The translations under genes were made by a program, and so were the position numbers. Shown in pieces: positions 34,949 through 43,119 of a DNA stretch of 64,000 nt (positions within the stretch are counted from its first letter, which is position 1; every line of letters starts with the position of its first letter). The stretch comes from Chitinophaga sp. sic0106. Lineage in GTDB: Bacteria > Bacteroidota > Bacteroidia > Chitinophagales > Chitinophagaceae. The stretch spans positions 1 to 64,000 of the forward strand of contig NZ_JAHUWJ010000021.1 in assembly GCF_019219075.1 (NCBI RefSeq), in the 5' to 3' direction. The notes under the pieces are model-generated. The model saw only the letters and a program-made list of their open reading frames with translations. It ran no database searches and was not told the DNA's origin.

Positions 34949-36277
34949 ATGCAAATTGTACAACAGTTGTTATTTGTAATTGCTTTTGGGGTAGCAGTGT
35001 ACCTGTTTTCCCAACAGGCACGCCAGATAAGGAAGAACATTCTGCTCGGGCAGGATGAAGACCTGTCGGACCATCCGAATCTGCGGTGGAGAAATTTGTT
35101 GCTGCTGGCTTTCGGGCAGAAGAAAATGTTCCGTAACCCTTTAGTGGCGGTATTACACTTCTTCGTATATGCCGGCTTCGTGATCATCAACCTCGAAATC
35201 CTTGAAATCATCCTGGATGGTATTTTAGGCACACATCGTTTATTCGTTCCCGTATTAGGCAGCCTTTATCCGATACTGATCGGGTTATTTGAAGTGCTGG
35301 CCGCGCTGGTACTGATATCCTGCGCCATTTTCCTGGTGCGCAGGAATGTGCTGAAGCTGCGCCGGTTTATGAGCCATGATCTCGATGGGTGGCCACGTTC
35401 CGATGCCAACTACATCCTGATTACCGAAATAGTACTGATGACCTTATTCCTTACCATGAACGCGGCAGATCAGCAAATGCAGGCGCGTGGTGCGGAACAT
35501 TATATCGCTACTGGTCCTTTCTGGATTTCCGGTCAGCTAAGCCCCTTGTTCAACGGCCTCTCTGATGGTGCCGTAACGGGTATTGAAAGGGCTTGCTGGT
35601 GGCTGCATATCCTGGGGATCCTGGCATTTCTGAACTACCTCCCCTACTCCAAGCACCTGCATATCATTCTTGCTTTCCCAAATGCATACTACGCAAAGCT
35701 GGAGCCAATGGGCGAAATGGATAATATGCCTGCCATTCAGCATGAAGTGAAAATGATGCTGCAACCGGAGCTGGCCGCAGATGCGCCGGCTACAGACGTG
35801 ATTCCGAAATTCGGCGCCAAAGATGTGACCGACCTTACCTGGAAGAACCTGCTGGATGCTTATAGCTGCACCGAGTGTGGCCGCTGCAGTGCTGCATGCC
35901 CCGCGAATATGACCGGCAAGCTGCTCTCTCCCCGCAAGATTATGATGGATACGCGCGACCGTGTTACTGAAGTGGGTAAAAACATCAAAGCCAATGGCAG
36001 CTTCCAGGACGATGGCAAAACGTTGTTGCGTGATTATATTTCTGAGGAGGAACTGCGTGCCTGCACTACCTGCAATGCCTGCGTGCAGGAATGTCCGGTG
36101 AGTATCAGTCCGCTCGATATCATCCTCCAACTGCGCCGCTACCTGGTGATGGAAGAATCCAGTGCGCCGGCGGAGTGGACGGGTATGTTCAGCAATATTG
36201 AAAATAACATGGCACCGTGGAAGTTTGGTCCGGAAGACCGGGAAAACTGGATTCAGGAAATGAATAGTCAATCTTAA
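34949..36277 (+). CDS. Membrane 4Fe-4S dicluster electron-transfer protein
   Basis: 442 residues. The N-terminal half has about five or six membrane helices (3-25, 60-85, 95-125, 145-165, 205-225) of a NarI/HdrE-like gamma-subunit type. The C-terminal half carries two [4Fe-4S] ferredoxin motifs: CTECGRCSAACPAN and CTTCNACVQECPVS. It thus fuses a membrane quinone-type anchor to an HdrC-like ferredoxin domain. The downstream gene is the HdrB-like partner 10 bases away, so together they would pass electrons between the quinone pool and an unknown acceptor or donor. Confidence 0.82.
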   Translation: MQIVQQLLFVIAFGVAVYLFSQQARQIRKNILLGQDEDLSDHPNLRWRNLLLLAFGQKKMFRNPLVAVLHFFVYAGFVIINLEILEIILDGILGTHRLFVPVLGSLYPILIGLFEVLAALVLISCAIFLVRRNVLKLRRFMSHDLDGWPRSDANYILITEIVLMTLFLTMNAADQQMQARGAEHYIATGPFWISGQLSPLFNGLSDGAVTGIERACWWLHILGILAFLNYLPYSKHLHIILAFPNAYYAKLEPMGEMDNMPAIQHEVKMMLQPELAADAPATDVIPKFGAKDVTDLTWKNLLDAYSCTECGRCSAACPANMTGKLLSPRKIMMDTRDRVTEVGKNIKANGSFQDDGKTLLRDYISEEELRACTTCNACVQECPVSISPLDIILQLRRYLVMEESSAPAEWTGMFSNIENNMAPWKFGPEDRENWIQEMNSQS

Positions 36278-36287
36278 AATTATCAGA

Positions 36288-37067
36288 ATGCGTATAAAAA
36301 CAATGGCAGAATATGCCGCCAATGGCGAAACACCGGAAGTACTCTTTTGGGTAGGATGTGCCAGCAGCTTTGATCAGCGTACACAAAAGATCACCAAGGC
36401 GTTTGCAACCATTCTGGATAAAGTGGGTGTACAGTTTGCTGTATTGGGCAGAGAAGAAAGCTGCACCGGGGACCCTGCCCGCCGTGCTGGTAATGAATTT
36501 ATTTTTCAGATGATGGCGCAGAGCAATATCCAGGTATTGAACATGTACGAGGTGAAAAAGATCGTTACTACCTGCCCGCACTGTTTCAACACGATTAAGA
36601 ATGAATATCCCGCTTTGGGTGGTAACTATGAGGTTATCCACCATACTACTTACCTGCAACAGCTGATTGATGCGGGTAAAATTGTTTTGAAAGACGGAGG
36701 GGCTTTCAAAGGTAAAAAGATTACGTACCACGATAGCTGCTATTTGGGGCGCGCTAACGACATATATGAAGCACCGCGTAAAGTGCTGGAGATCCTGGAT
36801 GCGGAGCTGATAGAAATGAAGCGCTGCAAAAGCAATGGCCTTTGCTGTGGTGCCGGCGGTGCCCAGATGTTTAAGGAAGAGGAAAAAGGAAATGTCCGCA
36901 TCAATACCGAGCGCGGCCGCGAGGCCGTGGAAACCGGTGCAGCGGTAGTGGCTGCCAACTGTCCGTTTTGTATGACCATGCTTACGGACGGTGTGAAGGA
37001 AGCCGGCAAGGAAGACAGCGTGAAGGTGCTGGACCTGGCGGAAATCATCGCTGAGAGTCTTAAATAA
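36288..37067 (+). CDS. HdrB-like (Fe-S)-binding protein with two CCG domains
   Basis: 259 residues, soluble. Two cysteine-rich CCG-type domains are visible. The first has WVGCASSFDQR, ESCTGDPARR and TTCPHCFNTIKNEYP; the second has YHDSCYLGRANDIYEAPR, SNGLCCGAGGAQMF and AANCPFCMTML. These are the cluster and disulfide-site motifs of heterodisulfide reductase subunit B, glycolate oxidase GlcF and LutA. The substrate is unknown. ATG at 36288 is used, with another ATG at 36303. It is coupled to the membrane Fe-S protein upstream and the small conserved gene downstream. Confidence 0.85.
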   Translation: MRIKTMAEYAANGETPEVLFWVGCASSFDQRTQKITKAFATILDKVGVQFAVLGREESCTGDPARRAGNEFIFQMMAQSNIQVLNMYEVKKIVTTCPHCFNTIKNEYPALGGNYEVIHHTTYLQQLIDAGKIVLKDGGAFKGKKITYHDSCYLGRANDIYEAPRKVLEILDAELIEMKRCKSNGLCCGAGGAQMFKEEEKGNVRINTERGREAVETGAAVVAANCPFCMTMLTDGVKEAGKEDSVKVLDLAEIIAESLK

Positions 37068-37090
37068 CCAGAAATGCCTAATTTTGCAAT

Positions 37091-37591
37091 ATGAACAAGA
37101 TAAATTTCCCTGAAGGATTTTCTCCTGCTTCCAGGGTTTGGATATATCAGAGCAATCGACCATTCAACGAAAAGGAAGTACTGGAGATCAATGAACAGCT
37201 GGATCAGTTTACCGCACAATGGAACGCCCACGGCGATCCGGTGAAAGGTTGGGGCGGAGTAGTCATGAACCAGGTAATTATATTAATGGCAGATGAAACC
37301 CGGACGATGGTGAGTGGCTGCAGTACGGACAGCTCTGTACGGGTGATCAAGAGCCTGGAACGCCAGTACGAGATAAACCTGTTTGACCGGCTGCTGCTGG
37401 GCTTTGTGGTAAAGGACAAGGTACAGCTGTTACCACTGCAACAGGTGGCGTACGCCCTCGAAAAGGGTTATATCGACGAAAACACGCTGTATTTAAATAA
37501 TACGGTGCTGAATAAGGCTGACCTGGACAGCAAGTGGCTGATTCCTTTGAAGGACAGCTGGCTGGCTGCGAAAGTTGGCGTGAAAGCGTAA
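37091..37591 (+). CDS. Conserved Bacteroidota protein linked to the Fe-S pair
   Basis: 166 residues, no signal peptide or membrane helix. Conserved-looking blocks are SRVWIYQSNRPFNEKEV, WNAHGDPVKGWGGV and SGCSTDSSVRVIKSLE, the last placing one Cys in a polar loop. There is no Walker A or B motif, so the label ABC transporter ATPase sometimes given to relatives is not supported. It lies 23 bases after the HdrB-like gene and is probably co-transcribed. Function unknown; a redox link is suggested by context only. Confidence 0.65.
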   Translation: MNKINFPEGFSPASRVWIYQSNRPFNEKEVLEINEQLDQFTAQWNAHGDPVKGWGGVVMNQVIILMADETRTMVSGCSTDSSVRVIKSLERQYEINLFDRLLLGFVVKDKVQLLPLQQVAYALEKGYIDENTLYLNNTVLNKADLDSKWLIPLKDSWLAAKVGVKA

Positions 37592-37607
37592 ATTATTATT
37601 TTCATTT

Positions 37608-37770
37608 CGTAACACCCGTCCGCCTTCGGACGGGTGTTACGTTTTAAGGGGCCTCCGGCCCCTTTGCTATTCCCGGAACTCCCGTCCGCCTTGAGCGGAC
37701 GGGAGTTCCGGTTTCAGGAATGGCCGTCCGCCTTCCCTGAAACCGGAAACCAAATGACATAATGTCATTT
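37608..37770. repeat. Cluster of five inverted repeats upstream of miaB
   Basis: Five palindromes lie head to tail: 37608-37641 (15-bp stem), 37646-37664 (8-bp stem), 37673-37711 (17-bp stem), 37708-37746 (11-bp stem, sharing four bases with the previous) and 37752-37770 (9-bp arms, one-base centre). The word CCGTCCGCCTT occurs three times (37616-37626, 37682-37692, 37724-37734), each time in or near a loop. The first two hairpins can end the Fe-S operon; the others lie between it and the miaB promoter boxes. Confidence 0.75.
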
Positions 37771-37786
37771 TTCATTTTTAATTCCT

Positions 37787-37808
37787 TATTTTTGCCATCC
37801 TAAATTTG
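37787..37808 (+). promoter_or_regulatory. Two overlapping-range -7 boxes ahead of miaB
   Basis: TATTTTTG (37787-37794) and TAAATTTG (37801-37808) both match TAnnTTTG exactly and lie 23 and 9 bases before the ATG at 37818. The pair suggests alternative starts of transcription. No clear TTTG at -33 for either. Confidence 0.55.
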
Positions 37809-37817
37809 AGTAAGGAA

Positions 37818-39233
37818 ATGCTGGATCAGATCACCAAAGTGCATGAAGAAGGCCGCCAGGGAGAGGCATTCGCCCCTGCTGCTAATGATTCTAATACATA
37901 TAATAAGAAGTTTTATATTGAAAGTTATGGCTGCGCCATGAACTTTAACGATAGTGAGATTGTGGCTTCCATATTAAACGAGGAAGGCTTTGGCGCCACC
38001 CGTAATATGGAAGAGGCCGACCTCATCCTGGTCAACACCTGCTCCATCCGGGAAAAAGCCGAGCAAACCGTACGTAAAAGACTAACAGAGTTCAAAAGCG
38101 CTAAAAAACGCCACCCCGGATTGCTGGTAGGCATCCTTGGTTGCATGGCGGAGCGCCTGAAATCCAAACTCCTCGAAGAGGAGAAACTGGTGGACATGGT
38201 CGTAGGCCCGGATGCCTACAGAAGCTTGCCTGCCCTCATTGCCGAAGCCGAAGGTGGCCAAAAAGCCGTAAACGTGCTGCTGAGCAGGGAAGAAACTTAT
38301 GGCGATATCAGCCCGGTGCGACTGGACAATAATGGTGTTACCAGCTTCGTATCTATCATGCGTGGCTGTAATAATATGTGTACCTTCTGCGTGGTGCCGT
38401 TTACCCGTGGCCGTGAGCGCAGCAGAGATGCGTACTCCATCATACGCGAAGCCAGAGAGCTGTTTGAAAACGGTTACCGCGAAGTGACGCTGCTGGGCCA
38501 GAACGTAGACTCCTACTACTGGACAAGCGATGCCGGCGACGAAACCGTTACCTTCGCCATGCTCCTGGAAAGAGTAGCGCAGATAGATCCCCTGCTGCGC
38601 GTTCGCTTCAGCACCTCCCACCCGAAAGATATTACAGATGAAGTATTGCACACCATGGCGAAGTACGAAAACATCTGCAACTATATTCACCTGCCCCTGC
38701 AAAGTGGCAGCAGCCGCGTGCTCCAACTCATGAACCGTACCTATACCAGGGAATGGTATATAAAAAAGGTAGATCGCATCCGTGAAATCCTTCCTGACTG
38801 CGGCATTTCCACCGACATCATCACCGGCTTCTGCACAGAAACAGAAGAGGAACACCAGGAAACCATGGACATGATGAGATATGTCCGTTACGACCTCGCC
38901 TATATGTATTTCTACTCTGAACGCCCGGGTACCCTTGCCGCACGCCGCTACCAGGACGACATTCCGGAAGACGTGAAGAAAAGACGCCTGGCCGAAATCG
39001 TGGAATTACACCGCAGCAATTCCCTCGCAGGAATGCAGCGCGAAGTAGGCCGCACCTACAAAGTGCTGGCAGAAGGTACCTCCAAACGCTCTGAGGAAGA
39101 GCTTTTTGGTCGCACCGACCAGAATAAAGTGATTGTTTTCCCGAAAGAAAACTATCAGAAAGGGGATTATGTTATGGTGAAAGTAGACAGCTGTACCTCC
39201 GGTACGCTGCGTGGAACGGTGGTAAAGGAATAA
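37818..39233 (+). CDS. miaB: tRNA-2-methylthio-N6-dimethylallyladenosine synthase
   Basis: Radical-SAM methylthiotransferase that adds the 2-methylthio group to i6A37 of tRNAs. 471 residues from ATG 37818. The N-terminal domain starts FYIESYGCAMNFNDSEIV and carries the cysteines of NTCSIREKAEQTV and GCMAERLK for the auxiliary cluster. The radical-SAM cluster motif is RGCNNMCTFCVVPFTRGRERS. A TRAM domain (YKVLAEGTSKRSEEELFGRTDQNK) ends the protein. The upstream TTG at 37806 overlaps a promoter box, so the ATG is preferred. Confidence 0.94.
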   Translation: MLDQITKVHEEGRQGEAFAPAANDSNTYNKKFYIESYGCAMNFNDSEIVASILNEEGFGATRNMEEADLILVNTCSIREKAEQTVRKRLTEFKSAKKRHPGLLVGILGCMAERLKSKLLEEEKLVDMVVGPDAYRSLPALIAEAEGGQKAVNVLLSREETYGDISPVRLDNNGVTSFVSIMRGCNNMCTFCVVPFTRGRERSRDAYSIIREARELFENGYREVTLLGQNVDSYYWTSDAGDETVTFAMLLERVAQIDPLLRVRFSTSHPKDITDEVLHTMAKYENICNYIHLPLQSGSSRVLQLMNRTYTREWYIKKVDRIREILPDCGISTDIITGFCTETEEEHQETMDMMRYVRYDLAYMYFYSERPGTLAARRYQDDIPEDVKKRRLAEIVELHRSNSLAGMQREVGRTYKVLAEGTSKRSEEELFGRTDQNKVIVFPKENYQKGDYVMVKVDSCTSGTLRGTVVKE

Positions 39234-39248
39234 TAAACAGACAGAACC

Positions 39249-39560
39249 ATGAATAATATCATTGCAGGCAATTTGGAAGCCATCAGGAATATTTGTAACT
39301 CACATCACGTGAGCGCCCTGTTTCTTATTGGATCAGCCGCCAGAGATGATATGGATGCTTTGAGTGATATTGACCTTTTGTATTCCTTCAAGGAAAAGGA
39401 AATTCCATCTGACCAATATGCAGAAAATTTCTTTGACTTTAAAGAGTCCCTGGAAAAACTGCTTAAACGGCACGTTGACCTGGTGGCGAAAGACTATCTG
39501 AGAAATCCATATTTTATCGATGCGATAAATAAGGATAAAATCCTTGTATATGAAGCATAA
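39249..39560 (+). CDS. MNT-type nucleotidyltransferase (antitoxin of a MNT/HEPN pair)
   Basis: 103 residues, a minimal nucleotidyltransferase domain. The motif GSAARDDMDALSDIDLL fits GS-x10-DxD exactly, and a third Asp is in RHVDLVAKDYL, so the catalytic residues look intact. MNT proteins of this group pair with HEPN toxins and inactivate them by nucleotide transfer. It lies 15 bases after miaB and its stop codon overlaps the HEPN reading frame start at 39550 by 11 bases, the usual coupled order. The HEPN partner is broken here, which makes this an orphan antitoxin. Confidence 0.85.
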   Translation: MNNIIAGNLEAIRNICNSHHVSALFLIGSAARDDMDALSDIDLLYSFKEKEIPSDQYAENFFDFKESLEKLLKRHVDLVAKDYLRNPYFIDAINKDKILVYEA

Positions 39561-39905
39561 ATCTGTAACAAAATTCATGTATGATATTATTGATGCAATT
39601 AATGCCATTAATGAGTTTATTGGAGAAATAACGGATTTTAATTCTTTTGTGACTTCCAGACTTTTGACAAGCGCTGTAGAAAGGGAGCTTCAGGTGATTT
39701 GGAGAAGCAGTCTCCAATGCGATAAAGCTCGATCCCACCCTGGCAATTTCAGAAATTCAGCGAATTAAAGCCACAAGAAACATTATAGTTCATGATTATG
39801 ACGGTATTAACTACAGACAGAATATTATGGGACATTGTAGTTAATCATCTTCCTGTCCTAAGACTTGAGGCTGAAACAATTTTAAACAATTCAAAAGAGG
39901 CTTAA
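39550..39905 (+). pseudogene. HEPN-domain toxin, disrupted by two frameshifts
   Basis: The reading frame starts MKHKSVTKFMYDIIDAINAI and continues to LTSAVERELQVI at about 39699. One extra base there (GTGATTTGG for GTGATTGG) moves the rest to another frame, which reads GEAVSNAIKLDPTLAI, then SEIQRIKATRNIIVHDYDG and NYRQNIM. A second shift near 39827-39829 (one extra or two missing bases) leads to WDIVVNHLPVLRLEAETILN and a stop at 39903-39905. The assembled protein is about 117 residues with the HEPN RNase motif R-N-x3-H (RNIIVH) and the HDYDGINY segment of the DUF86 type. Uninterrupted translation yields only a 73-residue truncated product without the catalytic motif. It is thus an inactive toxin remnant unless frameshifting or assembly error is involved. 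Confidence 0.85.
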
Positions 39906-39911
39906 CGACAT

Positions 39912-41156
39912 ATGGACATACAGGCTATTAAAAACAGGTTTGGCATTATCGGCAATAGCCCGGCGTTGAACTACGCACTGCAGGTGGCTGTACAGGTAGC
40001 CAATACCGACCTCACGGTACTGATCAACGGGGAAAGCGGTGTTGGTAAAGAAGTATTCTCTCAGATCATCCATGCGTTAAGTGCCCGCAAACACAACCCG
40101 TTTATAGCGGTTAACTGCGGCGCTATTCCTGAAGGCACCATCGATTCGGAATTATTCGGTCATGAAAAAGGCTCCTTTACAGGCGCTGTTGATAACCGTA
40201 AAGGCTATTTCGAAACGGTAAACGGAGGTACCATCTTTTTGGATGAAATCGGTGAAATGCCACTCGGTACACAGGCGCGACTCCTTCGTGTACTCGAAAC
40301 CGGTGAGTATATCCGGGTAGGTTCTTCCAAAGTACAAAAAACAGATGTACGCGTTATAGCCGCTACCAACAGGGATCTGCTGGAACGTACCCAACAGGGT
40401 AAATTCCGGGAAGACCTCTACTACCGCCTTAACACCGTGCCTATCCGGGTACCGGCGCTGCGCGACAGAAAAGAAGATATCCCCCTGTTGTTCCGCAAAT
40501 TCTCTGTGGACTTCTCCGAAAAATATAAAACCCCTTCCATCCAGCTGGATGATGATGCACGTAACATGCTCGTCAACTACCCATGGAGAGGTAATGTAAG
40601 GGAGCTCAAAAATATTGCAGAACAAATTTCTGTATTGTCTAGTGACAAAATGGTCACCGGTAACGATCTGAAACGCTTCCTGCCGGAGCATCCGGAAGTA
40701 AACAGGCTGCCAATGCTGGCCGCGCCGCAGCAGCAGAGCGGGGGCGACTTCGCCAGCGAAAGAGACATCCTCTACAAGCTGTTCTTCGATATGAAAAAAG
40801 ATGTAACAGAGCTCAAGAAGATGTTCTTTGATATTTTGCAGAACCCATCCCTGGGGCAGAATCATGATTTCCACCCGGCTGATAGTCACGTCCTGCACCA
40901 TAGCTTTCCTGCCACTACTGACATTACGCCGCAGGCGCCGGTGATCAGCAATGCACAGCCCATCATTATCCAGGATGGTAAAATAGATCATCACGAAGAA
41001 GTGGAAGAAACACTTTCCATAGCCGACAAAGAAAAGGAACTGATCGTAAAAGCCCTGAAAAAGCACAAGGGCAAACGAAAAGATGCCGCTTTAGACCTGG
41101 GAATTTCCGAAAGGACCTTGTACAGGAAACTGAAAGAATATAATATCGCAGAATAA
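39912..41156 (+). CDS. Sigma-54-dependent transcriptional activator (no receiver domain)
   Basis: 414 residues. The AAA+ domain begins almost at the N-terminus (about 10-245) with Walker A GESGVGKE, Walker B IFLDEIGE, the sigma-54 contact loop written GSFTGA (Ser in place of the usual first Ala of GAFTGA), and the arginine-finger region FREDLYYRLN. A variable linker (about 260-370) follows, then a Fis-type helix-turn-helix at the C-terminus (KGKRKDAALDLGISERTLYRKLKEY). There is no N-terminal regulatory domain, so control must be by expression or by a partner protein. The gene precedes lptE by 16 bases, and this miaB-activator-lptE order is familiar in Bacteroidota. Confidence 0.9.
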   Translation: MDIQAIKNRFGIIGNSPALNYALQVAVQVANTDLTVLINGESGVGKEVFSQIIHALSARKHNPFIAVNCGAIPEGTIDSELFGHEKGSFTGAVDNRKGYFETVNGGTIFLDEIGEMPLGTQARLLRVLETGEYIRVGSSKVQKTDVRVIAATNRDLLERTQQGKFREDLYYRLNTVPIRVPALRDRKEDIPLLFRKFSVDFSEKYKTPSIQLDDDARNMLVNYPWRGNVRELKNIAEQISVLSSDKMVTGNDLKRFLPEHPEVNRLPMLAAPQQQSGGDFASERDILYKLFFDMKKDVTELKKMFFDILQNPSLGQNHDFHPADSHVLHHSFPATTDITPQAPVISNAQPIIIQDGKIDHHEEVEETLSIADKEKELIVKALKKHKGKRKDAALDLGISERTLYRKLKEYNIAE

Positions 41157-41172
41157 TTTCAAAAAATAATTC

Positions 41173-41700
41173 ATGAGGAAAATATTCCCGATACTGCTCA
41201 TTATGGGCTTTGCTGCATTATTCAGCGGTTGCAGCGTGAAATATTCTGCCACCGGAGCCAGTATCGATGCCAACGCCAAAACAGTGAATGTTCGTTTCTT
41301 TGAAAACAGGGCACCACTTAATAACCCGACGCTCGGACAACGTATGACGCAGAAACTGCGTGATAAAATTCAGTCCCAGACCAAACTGGTACAGGTGGCA
41401 GAAACTGAGCCCCGCGCCGATTACGAGTTTAGAGCAACTATTACCGGCTATAGCTTTTCCAACGCTGCTGTAACCAACGTAGATCAGTCCGCAAGATCAA
41501 AACTCACCGTAACTATCAACGTTGTATTTATCAAGCGTGTGGAAGGAACCGATAAAAAAGGCTGGACACAGTCATTCTCCCGCAGTGCGGAATTCTCCGC
41601 ATCACAGCTGGCGAGCAGTGTGGAAAACACTTTGCTGGATAACGAGATCATTCCAAACATTACCGATGATATCTTTAACCGCGCATTTGCAAACTGGTAA
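41173..41700 (+). CDS. lptE: LptE family lipoprotein
   Basis: Component of the outer-membrane LPS insertion complex with LptD. 175 residues. Lipoprotein signal peptide with lipobox FSGC, lipidated on Cys20. The mature part has the Bacteroidota LptE pattern: KYSATGASIDANAKTVNVRFFENRAPLNNPTLGQRMTQ is broken here into YSATGAS followed by VNVRFFEN and TQKLRDKI, and later ADYEFRATITGYSFSN. It lies between the sigma-54 activator and a repeat protein; the latter is encoded 55 bases downstream, followed by secG. Confidence 0.85.
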   Translation: MRKIFPILLIMGFAALFSGCSVKYSATGASIDANAKTVNVRFFENRAPLNNPTLGQRMTQKLRDKIQSQTKLVQVAETEPRADYEFRATITGYSFSNAAVTNVDQSARSKLTVTINVVFIKRVEGTDKKGWTQSFSRSAEFSASQLASSVENTLLDNEIIPNITDDIFNRAFANW

Positions 41701-41754
41701 TCGTTTTCCGTTTTAATCACTCATACATTTCGGAATTTTATTACATTAGCATGT

Positions 41755-43116
41755 ATGACAGCAAACAGGATTATTGAACATATCTTCCATGTACCTGATT
41801 TACACCAGGTAGATGAAGCAGCGTTGAACAGAATGGTGGCGGACTACCCCTATTTCGCAGCCGCTCGTATTCTCCTGGCCCGGAAAGATTTTTCCAGGCA
41901 TAGTGATGTGAATAGTCCTGCCGTTAAAACCGGTAGCTTATACAGTCATCAACAACACCACTATTACAATTTTGTCACTGCAGCCCCAGTGCTGATGGAG
42001 GTGGAAGAACGTATCCCTGCTGTTATCCCGGAAGATGCACTGCCCACGGGCCCGTCTGCCGACCTCCTGGATGCAGTAGCTACCACCCCTGTCAACCCGC
42101 TGCGCGTGGTGGCCAGGGCTACGGAGGAGTCATCTGTCGTGGCAGAAGCTATCAGTACCCCCTTGCAGGAAGCCTCCGTGGCAGATATTATGGATGCTAT
42201 CGCCGAAGAAAGCACGGTTGACAATGAAAGTCCTGTTGCAGCTTTCGGGGAGATGTTAACGCAGCCCGAAGATACCGTAACGGCTGATGCGGAAATTACT
42301 GCCCGGCAAGAGGAAGCGCCAGTTGCAGGTTTCGGGGAGATGCTAACGCCGCCTGAAAACGCCGAAACGGCTGATGTAGAAATTACTGCCCGGCAAGAGG
42401 AAGCGCCAGTTGCGGCTATCGGAGAGATGCTAACGCTGCCTGAAAACGCCGAAACGGCACCGGAAGAATTGCTACCGGATCCTGATACCACCGACGAAGC
42501 TGATGAAGCAAATGCCCTTGAGGAAGAAGAAATGCAAACAGAAAAAGAACTCGATTCGCTGAACCCGGGCATTCACCTGGCAGCAGAAAACAATATAAAT
42601 GCTTCAACGGAGCCGGAAAATCCGGAGCCGATGTTCAGGATATTCCCCCTGGAATTATCCGCCGATGAGCCAACAGAACTCGTATTCCAGCCATTATATA
42701 CAGATGATTATTTTGCATATAAGCGCCTGAAAGATCCCGAGCATGCGGATGAGCTGAGCATCCAGGGCGAAGCCGAAATGAAAAGCTTTACCTCCTGGCT
42801 ACGGGAAATCAAAGATAATTTTGCCGGAAAAACCAATAAAGACTGGTACCAGCAACAGCTGCACCGGATTTATGAAGAAGACGAAGAGCCTGAAATCTCC
42901 GAAACAGTGGAAAAAATGGCACTCGACTCCATACGGATTAACAACGATATCGTTTCTGAAACATTGGCAGAGATCTGGGTGCGCCAACGGCAGTACCAGA
43001 ATGCCATTCAGATATATCAAAAATTAAGTTTGCTTAATCCCGACAAAAACGCTTATTTTGCGCAAAAGATAAAAGAATTAAAGTCACTTATAGACAACAA
43101 AAATAAACAGTCGTAA
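41755..43116 (+). CDS. Repeat-containing protein of the lptE-secG operon, possible TPR C-terminus
   Basis: 453 residues, no signal peptide. The N-terminal 80 residues are conserved-looking (IEHIFHVPDLHQVDEAALNRMVADYPYFAAARILLARK). The middle (about 90-270) is an acidic, Ala/Pro/Thr/Glu-rich low-complexity region holding a 29-residue tandem repeat. The C-terminal part has paired helices (ETLAEIWVRQRQYQNAIQIYQKLSLLNPDKNAYFAQKI), like a tetratricopeptide unit. Proteins of this type occupy the slot before secG in other Bacteroidota as far as I recall. Function unknown. Confidence 0.65.
   Translation: MTANRIIEHIFHVPDLHQVDEAALNRMVADYPYFAAARILLARKDFSRHSDVNSPAVKTGSLYSHQQHHYYNFVTAAPVLMEVEERIPAVIPEDALPTGPSADLLDAVATTPVNPLRVVARATEESSVVAEAISTPLQEASVADIMDAIAEESTVDNESPVAAFGEMLTQPEDTVTADAEITARQEEAPVAGFGEMLTPPENAETADVEITARQEEAPVAAIGEMLTLPENAETAPEELLPDPDTTDEADEANALEEEEMQTEKELDSLNPGIHLAAENNINASTEPENPEPMFRIFPLELSADEPTELVFQPLYTDDYFAYKRLKDPEHADELSIQGEAEMKSFTSWLREIKDNFAGKTNKDWYQQQLHRIYEEDEEPEISETVEKMALDSIRINNDIVSETLAEIWVRQRQYQNAIQIYQKLSLLNPDKNAYFAQKIKELKSLIDNKNKQS
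42235..42456 (+). repeat. 87-bp intragenic tandem repeat, 2.5 copies
   Basis: Copies start at 42235, 42322 and 42409 (the third is partial). Each full unit is 87 bases, 29 codons, so copy-number change keeps the reading frame. Units encode FGEMLT-x-PE...EITARQEEAPVA. Copies 1 and 2 differ at a few bases and copies 2 and 3 match closely over CCTGAAAACGCCGAAACGGC, which indicates recent expansion. Confidence 0.92.
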
Positions 43117-43119
43117 TCT

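Noticed and set aside
37091..37591. Possible ABC transporter ATPase label for the third gene of the Fe-S operon
   Set aside because: No Walker A, signature or Walker B motif is present in 166 residues; length is also too short for an ABC ATPase.
41964..42572. Serine/alanine-rich frame antisense to the repeat region
   Set aside because: It mirrors the 87-bp repeats and low-complexity codons of the sense gene. The operon context supports only the plus strand.
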